A stretch of 64,000 nt of DNA, from the NCBI RefSeq assembly GCF_001005315.1, contig NZ_LBMG01000010.1:1-64000 (forward strand), in the 5' to 3' direction. Below are positions 34,706-43,794 of this stretch, piece by piece. The notes under the pieces were generated by a model. It saw only the letters and a list, made by a program, of their open reading frames with translations, did no database searches and was not told the origin of the DNA. This DNA comes from Kordia jejudonensis. Its GTDB lineage: Bacteria; Bacteroidota; Bacteroidia; Flavobacteriales; Flavobacteriaceae. Each line of letters begins with the position of its first letter. Within the stretch, counting starts at the first letter, position 1. Position numbers and translations under genes: made by a program.

Positions 34706-34879
34706 TTATGATCCGTCTCCCTTTGTTGGTGGATCTCCTCCATCAGAGACTTCTCCATCATCGCCTTCGGTTGCTTGTTGTTCAAATTGTATTTCGTCCT
34801 CTGCAATTGAGGTCGGTGTGCAAGAAAATATTGCCGCATTGAGGAAAACCGTAAGTATTATTAAGCTGAATTTTTTCAT
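34706..34879 (-). CDS. Small (57-aa) lipoprotein with acidic Gly/Asp-rich tail
   Basis: A signal with lipobox-type FSC followed by a short acidic stretch ending DGGDPPTKGDGS. ATG 34879 is preferred. It is not a recognised family. It lies 30 bp upstream of the TPR histidine kinase in the same orientation, so it could be the ligand, sensor partner or regulated product. The real coding status is moderately supported by the signal sequence. Confidence 0.6.
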   Translation of the reverse strand: MKKFSLIILTVFLNAAIFSCTPTSIAEDEIQFEQQATEGDDGEVSDGGDPPTKGDGS

Positions 34880-35262
34880 TTTGTTAGAATTAAAATTGGA
34901 CATAAGTGTTGCTGTCCGAGAAATACTCAGGTATTCATGTGCAGCAACGCATCGAAATAGAAAAGGCGCCGTTTTCTTGTGTTTTGGGAAGTGTAGAGAC
35001 AATAACAAATAGAGTAGCTACTTCCAGGAGCCGTCCTATTGCTTCTTATCTCAAGAATAAACCGAGTATAATGCAGGAGATCAAGTTGATTAAAACCTCA
35101 GTTTGAGAAATATTTCTGAAGCAAATTAACTGAGGATTTGCTGGAATTAATGGAAGGTTTAGGGAAGAGTTTGGGAAAGTTTAGGGAAAGTTATTTCCCT
35201 GTATTTTTCTATGTAATTCTAATTGACGCTTTGTTAAAAAAAGAAACCTAAAACTACAAATC
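34880..35262. other. Divergent intergenic region with inverted and direct repeats
   Basis: No gene is supported. It holds a CCTCAGTT...AACTGAGG inverted repeat (35096-35135) enclosing the 12-bp palindrome AGAAATATTTCT (35106-35117), and a purine-rich run (about 35150-35195) of repeated GTTTAGGGAA and GTTTGGGAAA units ending TTATTTCCCTG. Both could regulate the flanking divergent genes. Confidence 0.5.
35096..35135. promoter_or_regulatory. Nested inverted repeat in the divergent gap
   Basis: CCTCAGTT (35096-35103) and AACTGAGG (35128-35135) flank AGAAATATTTCT. It may form a hairpin or a regulator site; no regulator is assigned. Confidence 0.45.
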
Positions 35263-36027
35263 ATGCATAGAGAATTAGTATTAAGTGCTTTTAAGAAAGC
35301 AAGAGAAGAAGCAAAAACAGCAACTGGTGTAAATATGTCAGTTACCGCATTAGCTAAAAAAATTTCAGATTATATGTTGGAAGAATGTCGATTTCAATAT
35401 CATGAAAAAAGCCTGCGAAATAAGTATAATTTAGCGTTGAAAGCTACTGAAAATCTAGAGCTGAAAAGCGCTGTAGCCAACTGTCTTTGTTGCTATTTGG
35501 GCTATAAAAATTATGAAGAGTTTGTAATTAAAAATGATGTACAAGCAGAAACGTTCTCAGTAACGGAACATAAAATTAGTGCTCCTGTAAAGACCGCAAA
35601 AACAGTAAAACCCGAACCAACTTCTTTTGGAGAAAAATTGAAAATTGTAATTCATAAAAATAAGGTAACACTCATTTTCTGTTCGCTTATTTTTTTACTC
35701 TATTTTGGGTTGTATGCAGTTAATCGGCAACGGTGGATGATTTGGAATGATACTCATTATGTAGAAGTACCTTTTGACGTAGATAAGTACGGAATGAAAA
35801 ATTTAAAGCTCTACAAACATGAACGGATTAAGGGTTTTCAAAAAGTAACACCTGATTGTAATTACACTTTTTTTAATCCTGATGGAAGTGAAAATTTATG
35901 GTATCAAAAGTCTGTAAGTGGACAATTAGAGTTTTTTAGTTCATTTGGATTACATCCCGAAACTGGAAAGACATTGAAAAAAATAACTCCATATATGATT
36001 CGAAAGTATATTTGTGAATCGTTTTAA
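35263..36027 (+). CDS. Uncharacterised protein with N-terminal helical region and one transmembrane segment
   Basis: A 254-residue protein. Residues 1-90 are a charged helical region (LSAFKKAREEAKTATG, TALAKKISDYML, RNKYNLALKA), with a GYKNYEEF motif. A membrane helix lies at about residues 130-152 (LIFCSLIFLLYFGLYAV). The periplasmic rest contains FDVDKYGMKNLKLYKHE. I do not recognise the family. It is divergent from the small lipoprotein/histidine kinase operon, with the repeat-rich gap between. Function unknown. Confidence 0.65.
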   Translation: MHRELVLSAFKKAREEAKTATGVNMSVTALAKKISDYMLEECRFQYHEKSLRNKYNLALKATENLELKSAVANCLCCYLGYKNYEEFVIKNDVQAETFSVTEHKISAPVKTAKTVKPEPTSFGEKLKIVIHKNKVTLIFCSLIFLLYFGLYAVNRQRWMIWNDTHYVEVPFDVDKYGMKNLKLYKHERIKGFQKVTPDCNYTFFNPDGSENLWYQKSVSGQLEFFSSFGLHPETGKTLKKITPYMIRKYICESF

Positions 36028-36030
36028 ACT

Positions 36031-36060
36031 AAAAAAACCTCCCAAAATTGAGAGGCTTTC
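36031..36060. terminator. Weak convergent hairpin
   Basis: CCTC and GAGG, separated by CCAAAATTGA, are flanked by an A-run on the left and TTTCC on the right. The stem is only about 4 bp, so this call is tentative. Confidence 0.35.
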
Positions 36061-36062
36061 CT

Positions 36063-36962
36063 TTATAAGTTTTTTAAATTTATGACTTCCTGAGCTGTCA
36101 AATGTCGCCAATTACTTCGCGGTAAATCTTTCTTCGTTAATCCCGCAAAAACTACTCTATCTAACCGAGCAACAGTATACGACAAATGTTCAAAAATAGC
36201 TTTTACCAATCCATTACTTCCTGTGCTGAGCTTGATGCCAACTTCACGTTTTGAAGCACCTTGAATCCAAGAAATTTCATCAACTTCATACACATCTCCT
36301 CGAATATTGACACCATCTTTTATTTTGTTGAAATCTGCTTGACTCAAATTTCTATCCAACTCTACATGGTATATTTTACGAACTTTCTGATTCGGATCTG
36401 TCAATTTTCTTGCCAACTCACCATCATTGGTAAACAACAGCAAACCGGTTGATTGACGCTCTAAACGTCCTACAGGTACAATTCTAGATTTTGTAGCGGC
36501 TGCCACCAAATCCATCACTGTTTTACGATCTTTTTCGTCCTTTGTAGTCACTAAGAAACCTTTTGGTTTGTTGAGTAATACATATTCTATTTTTTCAGGA
36601 TTTATAATACGTCCATCAAAACGAACTTCATCAGTCAACTGAACTTTATAACCCATTTCTGTGATTACTTTTCCATTAACCGTTACGCTTCCGATAGAAA
36701 TATGCATATCTGCTTCACGACGTGAGCAAATACCTGAATTTGAAATATACTTGTTTAAACGAATTTCATTCGGATTGCTTGATGATTTCGCTTTTGGAGC
36801 TGTTGATTTCTTTCTGTAATTTGGCTTTTTTAGATCAAAAGGCTTCTTTCCTTGAAAAGATTGTTTTTCCTCAGAAGTTTTGTTTTTCTTGAAAGGCTTT
36901 TTTCCTCCAGGATCTTTACTGCCTGACTTCGCTTTGCTCTTTCCGTGTCTTTCTTTTGCCAT
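36063..36962 (-). CDS. rluB: RluB/RsuA-family pseudouridine synthase with Lys-rich N-terminal extension
   Basis: A 299-residue protein. Residues 1-65 are very basic (KKPFKKNKTSEEK) and probably bind rRNA. An S4 domain follows (RLNKYISNSGICSRREAD). The synthase core shows LLNKPKGFLVTT, VPVGRLERQSTGLLLFTNDG, and KIYHVEL. The motif position that carries the catalytic Asp in this family (GRLD) is Glu here (E168 of GRLER), read from the codon GAG. It probably modifies 23S rRNA, or it is altered in activity. An RluF paralogue with the usual GRLD lies at 44487. Confidence 0.85.
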   Translation of the reverse strand: MAKERHGKSKAKSGSKDPGGKKPFKKNKTSEEKQSFQGKKPFDLKKPNYRKKSTAPKAKSSSNPNEIRLNKYISNSGICSRREADMHISIGSVTVNGKVITEMGYKVQLTDEVRFDGRIINPEKIEYVLLNKPKGFLVTTKDEKDRKTVMDLVAAATKSRIVPVGRLERQSTGLLLFTNDGELARKLTDPNQKVRKIYHVELDRNLSQADFNKIKDGVNIRGDVYEVDEISWIQGASKREVGIKLSTGSNGLVKAIFEHLSYTVARLDRVVFAGLTKKDLPRSNWRHLTAQEVINLKNL

Positions 36963-36987
36963 TGTACTTAATGCTATAAATTTTGCG

Positions 36988-36995
36988 CAAAGATA
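36988..36995 (-). promoter_or_regulatory. -7 promoter element for rluB
   Basis: CAAAGATA on the + strand reads TATCTTTG on the minus strand, an exact TAnnTTTG match 25 bp before the start codon at 36962. Confidence 0.6.
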
Positions 36996-37070
36996 CTTTT
37001 TAATTTATGATAAACGAATCTAAGTTCAATTATTCGTTTTATAGTATTAGAAAAGATAATGCATTCAGCA

Positions 37071-38039
37071 TCAACTACTAAACGAATCGTTAATTTTAAT
37101 TGTACGTTGACGTTCTCTGTTTAGAGTCAATTGTGTCACATCTGGGCGCGAATAATGTCCGACAGCATCAAAGTTTTGTCGTTCTTCTAAAACGAGATTA
37201 AAATCGAGCGTAGCAATAATTAAACCTTCTTTGTGCAATACTGGCGGAATTAACCATTCGCCATCAGGACTTGCAATACACGATCCTCCATTTGCGAGTT
37301 CGTCAGGTACATTGTTCAATATTTCGTCTACATGCGGAATATTGGAAGGAATATCACTTTTACGCATCAAACTAGACACAGAAATTACGTAGGAACGTGA
37401 TTCGCGGGCTATAAATCGTGTAATATCTTTGGTATTAGCTTCGCTTCCTGGCCAGACTGCAATGTGCAAATTTTCGCCCATTCCATACAAAGCTGCTCTT
37501 GGTAACGGCATCCAGTTTTCCCAACAATTGAGTCCGCCAACGGTAAAATCTTTTAATGGATGCACTCGCAAACCATTTCCATCACCGCTTGCCCACGTGA
37601 GTCGTTCTTCATACGTTGGCATTAGTTTTCTGTGCATCGATTCAATGCTTCCTGCTTGATTTATGTATGCCAACGAACAGTAAATACTGTGCCCACCACG
37701 ATCTGCTGCGCGTTCCATTAAACCTAAATAAATAGCAATGTTATGCTCTTTAGCCAAATTGCAAACTGCATCTAAATCGCCTTTTTCTACTTGAATTGAA
37801 TTTTGCACATAATGACGATGAATTTCTTTCTGCGTCGTTGAATTGAATGCAGCGCCGTTGGTATTAGCAACCCAAAACGGATAGCCTGGCAATAGTGCTT
37901 CTCCAAAAACGATAAGTTCACAATTTTGTTGACTTGCGTCAAGAATTTGCTGTTTTATTTTGTCTAATGTTTTTGATTTATCTAACCAAACTGGAGCAAT
38001 TTGCGCTAAGGCAACTTTTAATTCATGTGAAGATGACAT
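37071..38039 (-). CDS. Nitrilase (carbon-nitrogen hydrolase family)
   Basis: A 322-residue enzyme of the true nitrilase branch. The catalytic triad is seen as E47 (FGEALLPGYP), K138 (HRKLMPTYEERLTW) and C172 (GGLNCWENWMPL). The CWEN motif is typical of nitrilases, rather than amidases or N-carbamoylases. It hydrolyses nitriles to acids and ammonia; the substrate is unpredictable. It has no signal peptide, so it is cytoplasmic. It lies between rluB and the isoprenoid genes without obvious pathway linkage. Confidence 0.88.
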   Translation of the reverse strand: MSSSHELKVALAQIAPVWLDKSKTLDKIKQQILDASQQNCELIVFGEALLPGYPFWVANTNGAAFNSTTQKEIHRHYVQNSIQVEKGDLDAVCNLAKEHNIAIYLGLMERAADRGGHSIYCSLAYINQAGSIESMHRKLMPTYEERLTWASGDGNGLRVHPLKDFTVGGLNCWENWMPLPRAALYGMGENLHIAVWPGSEANTKDITRFIARESRSYVISVSSLMRKSDIPSNIPHVDEILNNVPDELANGGSCIASPDGEWLIPPVLHKEGLIIATLDFNLVLEERQNFDAVGHYSRPDVTQLTLNRERQRTIKINDSFSS

Positions 38040-38126
38040 AGATTTATTTTTTATAGTTTGACGATATTTTTGCTGATGCTTTCAATGAAACGTAAAAAAT
38101 TCTTGAACATCACTTTCTTCTTTACA

Positions 38127-39041
38127 TTACAAAACCGTATTTATTTTATTTAAAATGGCTTCTATATTTAATAGTGGAATGCTAAAAACTCCTGCGACAA
38201 TGGCAAATTTTAAAATGTTATGCAATATTAAATAGTGTGATTTTGAAGTTGCTTTGTGTAGTATGAAAATAGAAATTAGTAATAGAAGAATGCTGCCATA
38301 AAAGTAAAATCGCATGTAACCCAAATCATATTGAGAAGTTAGAAATATCGTTACAAATATTGCAATAGCTGCAAATAGTGTGATGAATCCTTTGGAGACT
38401 TTTTCGCCGTAGATAACAGGAATTGTTTTGTAATTCTGAGCCAAATCACCTTTGATATTTTCCAAATCTTTGATGAATTCGCGAATAAGAATGAGCAAAA
38501 ATAAAAAGGTTGCATGCACAAAAATAACGCTGCTGAGATTTCCGTAGTAGATAAAAACGGCAAAAAATGGCGTAATGACTAACATTGCCGAAGTAAGATT
38601 TCCTAAGAGTGGAATTTTCTTCATTTTATGCGAATAGAACCAAATTCCAAAAATGTAAGCTGAGAAAAAAATTACAGCATTCAACGAGACAAAACTTGCA
38701 ATGACAGCCGAAATGAAATTCAACGTAAAGTATGCCATAATTTTGGTTCGCTGACTTACCAAACGATCTAACATGGACTTTTTGGGTCTGTTGATTAAAT
38801 CTTTTTCTGCATCGTAAAAATTATTGATGATATATCCTGCGGCGATGGCTACTGCGGAAGCAAAAATTAACGCAAATAAATGTCCGTCAAAAGCAACTTC
38901 CATAAAGCCTTTATTGGGCGCTAAAATAAACTTAGCTGCCAAATATTGTGCTATTACGATAATGAGAATATTGTAGCCTCTTACAACAGAGAACAAGCTG
39001 AAGAGTTTGTAATAAAATAGCTTGCGTTTTCTAGATAACAT
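38127..39041 (-). CDS. UbiA-family membrane prenyltransferase
   Basis: A 304-residue protein with eight or nine membrane helices. The two Asp-rich motifs are NNFYDAEKDLINRPKKS (NxxxD-type) and REFIKDLENIKGD. The family transfers prenyl groups to aromatic or glycerol phosphate acceptors; this branch is often annotated geranylgeranylglycerol-phosphate geranylgeranyltransferase-like in Flavobacteriaceae. The following mevalonate kinase and decarboxylase genes supply its prenyl diphosphate precursors. The acceptor is not visible from the sequence. Confidence 0.85.
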   Translation of the reverse strand: MLSRKRKLFYYKLFSLFSVVRGYNILIIVIAQYLAAKFILAPNKGFMEVAFDGHLFALIFASAVAIAAGYIINNFYDAEKDLINRPKKSMLDRLVSQRTKIMAYFTLNFISAVIASFVSLNAVIFFSAYIFGIWFYSHKMKKIPLLGNLTSAMLVITPFFAVFIYYGNLSSVIFVHATFLFLLILIREFIKDLENIKGDLAQNYKTIPVIYGEKVSKGFITLFAAIAIFVTIFLTSQYDLGYMRFYFYGSILLLLISIFILHKATSKSHYLILHNILKFAIVAGVFSIPLLNIEAILNKINTVL

Positions 39042-39054
39042 GTGTGTCTAAACT

Positions 39055-39984
39055 TTAGAAGTTATAGACTACTTCAAGTTTGTAATCTTTTAATGTTTCT
39101 TTTGTTTTTTCGATATTTTGTGTGAATCCTAAAATGTATCCACCACCACCAGAACCACAAAGTTTCAGGTAATAATCGTTGGTTTCAATTCCTTGTTTCC
39201 AAAGCGAATGAAATTGTTTTGGAATCATCGGTTTGAAATTATTGAACACTACTTTTGATAAAGATTTAAGATTTCCAAACAATGATTTTACATCTCCTTT
39301 TAGGAAATCTTCCACACAGGAATCTGTATGTTTTATAAATTGATCTTTTAGCATGTTACGGAAACCTTCTTTCTTCATATTTTCCATAAAAATGTTGACC
39401 ATCGGCGCAGTTTCGCCAATAATTCCGCTATCTAATAAAAATACGGCACCGTTTCCAACTTCGTTTTGAGAAGGAATTCCTGTAGGTTCAATATTGTCTT
39501 TCGAATTGATCAAAATTGGCAAACTCAAGTAACTGTTTAGTGGATCTAAACCAGAACTTTTTCCATGAAAGAATGATTCCATCGCACCAAAAATTTCCTT
39601 CAATTTTAGCAACTTTTCTCTCGTCAAGTTTTCTAAAACGGTAATTTTATCATGTGCATATTTATCATAAATAGAAGCCACCAAAGCACCAGAACTTCCA
39701 ACTCCGTATCCTTGTGGAATAGAAGAATCAAAATACATTCCTTTCGCTAAATCATCTTTTAAGATTTCAATATCAAACGTTACTAATTCATTATCTAATG
39801 CATCTAAATGATCTGCGAATTTTACCAAGCTTTTGTTTGATTCAATGGCTTCTTGCGAAGGATTTTCATCAATTTTCAACGCTCCTTTGTAGAAATTGTA
39901 AGGAATAGATAATCCTTTAGAATCTTTGATGATTCCATATTCTCCAAAGAGTAAAATTTTTGAATAAAAAAGTGGTCCTTTCAT
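39055..39984 (-). CDS. GHMP-family mevalonate kinase
   Basis: A 309-residue GHMP kinase. The N-terminus is KILLFGEYGIIKDSKG; the ATP loop is PQGYGVGSSGALVASIY; the C-terminal motif is LCGSGGGGYILGF. It sits beside diphosphomevalonate decarboxylase in the same orientation, so mevalonate kinase is the best assignment; phosphomevalonate kinase is an alternative. It is the kinase of the mevalonate route to isopentenyl diphosphate. The gene precedes the UbiA prenyltransferase gene by 13 bp. Confidence 0.83.
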   Translation of the reverse strand: MKGPLFYSKILLFGEYGIIKDSKGLSIPYNFYKGALKIDENPSQEAIESNKSLVKFADHLDALDNELVTFDIEILKDDLAKGMYFDSSIPQGYGVGSSGALVASIYDKYAHDKITVLENLTREKLLKLKEIFGAMESFFHGKSSGLDPLNSYLSLPILINSKDNIEPTGIPSQNEVGNGAVFLLDSGIIGETAPMVNIFMENMKKEGFRNMLKDQFIKHTDSCVEDFLKGDVKSLFGNLKSLSKVVFNNFKPMIPKQFHSLWKQGIETNDYYLKLCGSGGGGYILGFTQNIEKTKETLKDYKLEVVYNF

Positions 39985-40022
39985 TATTGCTACTTTGTTT
40001 GAGGCTTTTTATATATGTAAAA

Positions 40023-41105
40023 TTACGCTTTTTTTGCTCCAAAACCTATTCTGTCACAAATGTGATGTCCATTTTGGCAAAATTTTACCAATTCTTCCTG
40101 AATAAATGGATATATGCTATCTTTTTCACTTTCAGGATATAATATATGAACGTTTGCTCCTGCATCGAGCGTGAAACAAATATGCGTTCCTGATTCTTGA
40201 CGAAATTTCCAAATGCGATTGATGATTTCCAACGTATTTGGCTTCATTAAGATAAAATATGGCATTGACGTCATCATCATGGCATGAAGCGTTAAGGCTT
40301 CACTTTCAACAATAGCGATAAATGCGTCCAAATCGCCATCTGCTAAAACGGACTGAATTTTTGTTAGGTTTTCATGTGCTTGCGCAAAACGTTGTGCAGC
40401 AAACGGATGATTGTGCATCAAATTATGTCCAACTGTACTACTGACTTGCTTTTCGCCTTTGTCGACTAATAAAATAGTGTCGTGAAAGTTTTTGAAAACA
40501 TCATGAACTTTGTACGGATATTTTACCGCGTATAAATCGTTGCTTCCAAACGTATCTTCGTGTGTTCCCCAAACTATTAAATCGCCTTCTATACTTCTAC
40601 TTGCACTTCCAGAACCCAAGCGTGCTAAAAACGATGCTTTTTTGTTAAATTCTTCATCAGTCATACTCGGATTGAGTTCTTTTTCTAAACTCATTAAACA
40701 TAACGCCAACGCGCTCATTCCTGATGCAGAAGATGCAATCCCGCTACTGTGTGGAAACGAATTTGAGGTTTCTATCGTGAAATCGTATTCTTTTAAAAAT
40801 GGAAGGTATTGTGCTATTCGGTTTAAAAATGTATTGATTTTTGGTTTAAAATCATCTTTTTGTTTTCCTTCAAAGAATAATTCAAAAGAGAATTCTTCAG
40901 ATACAGTTTCACGTTTTTTGTACGTCAATGTTGTAGTGGTTGCGCAGGCATCAAGTGTAAAACTGATCGAAGGATTTTGCGGAATTTGGTCTTCCTTTTT
41001 CCCCCAATATTTGATTAATGCAATGTTGCTTGGCGATTTCCAAGTGACGTTTCCGTTTTCAATACTTTTTGTGTATGCTTTCGGTAGAAATGTAGCTATT
41101 TCCAT
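40023..41105 (-). CDS. mvaD: Diphosphomevalonate decarboxylase
   Basis: A 360-residue GHMP enzyme. The N-terminal NIALIKYWGKKEDQIPQNPSIS, the phosphate loop PHSSGIASSASG, SGSASRS, and FTLDAGANVHIL identify diphosphomevalonate decarboxylase, which converts mevalonate diphosphate to isopentenyl diphosphate. The MDD-type WGK motif and Asp in LDAGAN are present. It is the first gene of the isoprenoid cluster, with mevalonate kinase 38 bp downstream. A good -7 element lies just upstream. Confidence 0.93.
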   Translation of the reverse strand: MEIATFLPKAYTKSIENGNVTWKSPSNIALIKYWGKKEDQIPQNPSISFTLDACATTTTLTYKKRETVSEEFSFELFFEGKQKDDFKPKINTFLNRIAQYLPFLKEYDFTIETSNSFPHSSGIASSASGMSALALCLMSLEKELNPSMTDEEFNKKASFLARLGSGSASRSIEGDLIVWGTHEDTFGSNDLYAVKYPYKVHDVFKNFHDTILLVDKGEKQVSSTVGHNLMHNHPFAAQRFAQAHENLTKIQSVLADGDLDAFIAIVESEALTLHAMMMTSMPYFILMKPNTLEIINRIWKFRQESGTHICFTLDAGANVHILYPESEKDSIYPFIQEELVKFCQNGHHICDRIGFGAKKA

Positions 41106-41486
41106 GGACGATTTTAAAATTTATGCAAAGATAAGGATTTTGGTATATTCGTATTGGCTTTGCCTGTTAGTATTTTAGTATCGCTTCGCTATGAGCACAA
41201 AGTAGAACGTACTTAACAGCTTAAAAAGCTATGGAATACAAATGAGAAACTCGCGTTTGCTTCTCGATACAATTTTCTTTATTTCATTTCAAAATTACTC
41301 GAAGTGATGGTGTTCGGTGTTCAAAACTACTTTGATATTTATAATTCAACATTCAGCATTTATTATTTTAGTCACGAATGATGTTCTTTGTTCTTTGTCA
41401 AGTTGTTGAGTTGTTGAGTTGTTGAAATACTTTAACATTTTGCATTTGAAAGCTCTTCTCAATACTCACTTCTAACTACTCAATTC
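41106..41486. other. Intergenic region with simple repeats
   Basis: It contains GTTGTTGAG in three tandem copies at about 41400-41425, an ATTCAACATTCAGCATTT micro-repeat near 41345, and a GTATTGAGAAG...GTATTGAG-type direct repeat cluster on the minus strand at about 41458-41503. No ORF is credible. Confidence 0.6.
41126..41133 (-). promoter_or_regulatory. -7 promoter element for mvaD
   Basis: CAAAGATA on + reads TATCTTTG on the minus strand, 20 bp before the start codon of mvaD. Confidence 0.6.
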
Positions 41487-42698
41487 TCAAAACTCAATAC
41501 TATTCGCTACAATATAACTTCCTGTCCAAGCATTTTGAAAGTTAAATCCGCCAGTAATGGCATCAATGTTTAGAATTTCGCCGGCAAAGTATAGGTTTTT
41601 ATGTTTGCGACTTTCAAAGGTTTTGAAGTTTACTTCTTTGAGATCAATGCCGCCAGCCGTGACAAATTCTTCTTTGAATGTACTTTTTCCTTTTACATTG
41701 AAAATTGCTTCTGTGAGTTGACTCGCCAATTGTTCTGTTTGTTGTTTGTTTAAATCTGCCCAGCGTGTTTGATCTTTAATTCCAGCTGCTTCGATGATTC
41801 GATGCCACAATCGTTTTGGCAATTCGAATGGATTGTTTTTTTGAACCGTTTTTTTAGCGAGTTCTATTTTAAAGTCTTTTATGTTGGTCATACAATCTTC
41901 TTTTGAAACCTCATCTAACCAATTGACTTTTATTTGAAAGTTATAGTTTTTATCTGCTAAAATTCGTGCGCCCCAAGCTGAAAGTTTAAGAATTCCTGGT
42001 CCACTCATTCCCCAATGTGTTATTAATAAAGGTCCGTTAGATTCTAGTTTTGTATCAACAACTGTTACACTTGCTTGTGTCGCAATTCCGAGCAAATCTT
42101 TGATGCGCGGATCTTTTATGTTGAATGTAAATAGTGAAGGAACCGCAGGAATAATCTTATGTCCGAGCGTTTCCAGTAAATTCCACATTTTTGGATTGCT
42201 TCCTGTTGTGAAAATTACGTTTGTAGCTTCCAGCGTTCCCTGATTTGTTTCTACCTGCCACAAATGGTTTGTTTTTGACACATTTTTTACGGCATGGTTG
42301 GTTCTAAAATCTACATTGTACATTCGCGCTTGACGCAAAAAACAATCAATAATCGTCTGCGAAGAATTTGTTACGGGAAATATTCGTCCATCATCTTCAA
42401 TTTTGAGTTCCACGCCACGTTCTTCAAACCAGCCCATCGTATCGCCGCAACAAAACTGATGAAATGGTCCTAAAAGTTCTTTTTCGCCTCTTGGATAGTA
42501 ATTTGTGAGTTCTTTAGGATCAAAACAAGCATGAGTAACATTGCAACGTCCGCCACCAGAAATACGTACTTTGGTCAAAAATTCTTTTCCTCTTTCGAGA
42601 ATAACTACAGATTTCTCAGGATGTTTTTCTGCACAGTTAATTGCTGTGAAAAATCCTGCCGCGCCGCCGCCAATGATGAGTACGTCTATAGGTTGCAT
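41487..42698 (-). CDS. YhiN/HI0933-family flavoprotein
   Basis: A 403-residue FAD-binding protein with VLIIGGGAAGFFTAI at the N-terminus, SGGGRCNVTHACF, GRIFPVTNSS, and a C-terminal LYFAGEILNIDAITGGFNFQNAWTGSYIV. It matches the HI0933/YhiN family, annotated aminoacetone oxidase family FAD-binding enzymes, for which the physiological role is unclear. Start ATG 42698 is used; a longer in-frame start adds eight residues. It is monocistronic within a repeat-flanked region. Confidence 0.88.
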   Translation of the reverse strand: MQPIDVLIIGGGAAGFFTAINCAEKHPEKSVVILERGKEFLTKVRISGGGRCNVTHACFDPKELTNYYPRGEKELLGPFHQFCCGDTMGWFEERGVELKIEDDGRIFPVTNSSQTIIDCFLRQARMYNVDFRTNHAVKNVSKTNHLWQVETNQGTLEATNVIFTTGSNPKMWNLLETLGHKIIPAVPSLFTFNIKDPRIKDLLGIATQASVTVVDTKLESNGPLLITHWGMSGPGILKLSAWGARILADKNYNFQIKVNWLDEVSKEDCMTNIKDFKIELAKKTVQKNNPFELPKRLWHRIIEAAGIKDQTRWADLNKQQTEQLASQLTEAIFNVKGKSTFKEEFVTAGGIDLKEVNFKTFESRKHKNLYFAGEILNIDAITGGFNFQNAWTGSYIVANSIEF

Positions 42699-42868
42699 GT
42701 TTGATTTGATTAAAAGATTCAAAGATTCAAAGATCGTAAAGAAATACTTTTTATTTTAAAATTCAACATTTTACGTTTATAATTTCTAAATCATAAACTC
42801 TTCTTAATACGCATGTAAAATTTCGTCTTCCGTAAGGAAAGCAGTATTTTTACAAAAACCCATGATAC

Positions 42869-43726
42869 ATGATACTTACATTTTTTAAACGTTTATCGAT
42901 TATTTTATTGTTTACACATTGCACTGTTAATTACGGTCAACTCAATATGATTGCCCATTTGCAAGGCGATTTACAGGAGGTTTCAGGAGTTGAGATGACA
43001 AGTGATTCTAATGGTTTTTATATGATAAATGATGGCGGAAATGGTTCAAAATTGTATTTTGTAAATTCAAAAGGAAAGATTGAAAAAACGGCAAATATTC
43101 AAGCAAAGAATAATGATTGGGAAGATTTAACCACTGATTCCGAAGGAAATTTATATGTGGGTGATTTTGGAAATAACGAAAATGAACGAAAGCATTTGAA
43201 AATTTATAAGTTGTCGGCATCGGATTTGGCAACTAAGAAAAATATTGATCCGATAACAATTGAGTTTTCGTTTCCAGATCAGAAAAAGTTTCCACCAAAG
43301 AAGAATGATAGACATTTTGATGTAGAGTCGTTTTTTCACCATAATGGGAACTTGTATTTGTTTACAAAAAGTCGTTCAAAAAAAGCATACGGACGTACAA
43401 ATTTGTATAAAATTCCTGCAACAGCTGGAAAACACAAAGCGCAATTTATTAGCACATTTACTACTTGTGACGACATGGATTGTTGGGTAACTTCCGCCGC
43501 TATAAGTCCTGATGGAAAAAAAGTAGTATTACTTTCGCATGAAAATGTATGGCAGTTTACCAATTTTAAAGGAGATGACTTTTTGAATGGAAAGATGACA
43601 AAGTTTGATTTGGATCACAAGTCACAGAAAGAAGGCATTTGTTTTAAAGACACTAATACGGTATACATTACCGACGAAGGCTCACATGGTAAAGGACGAA
43701 ATTTATACGTATTTCCACTTGATTAA
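42869..43726 (+). CDS. Secreted beta-propeller-like protein
   Basis: A 285-residue protein with a signal peptide ending near VNYGQ. The body contains repeated strand motifs (GFYMINDGGNGSKLYF, GNLYVGDFGNNENER, GNLYLFTKSRSK, VYITDEGSHGKGRNLY) that suggest a five- or six-bladed propeller, with Asp/Asn-rich metal-type turns. No catalytic signature is evident. A TATTTTTA lies about 15 bp upstream of the start and could be the promoter. It shares orientation with the GH25 gene but follows a separate leader. Confidence 0.72.
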   Translation: MILTFFKRLSIILLFTHCTVNYGQLNMIAHLQGDLQEVSGVEMTSDSNGFYMINDGGNGSKLYFVNSKGKIEKTANIQAKNNDWEDLTTDSEGNLYVGDFGNNENERKHLKIYKLSASDLATKKNIDPITIEFSFPDQKKFPPKKNDRHFDVESFFHHNGNLYLFTKSRSKKAYGRTNLYKIPATAGKHKAQFISTFTTCDDMDCWVTSAAISPDGKKVVLLSHENVWQFTNFKGDDFLNGKMTKFDLDHKSQKEGICFKDTNTVYITDEGSHGKGRNLYVFPLD

Positions 43727-43794
43727 TGGGTATTATTTTCTTGTGAAGTAGTTTTTCCGTAATTTGATTGTTATTAATCTATTAAATTACCACC

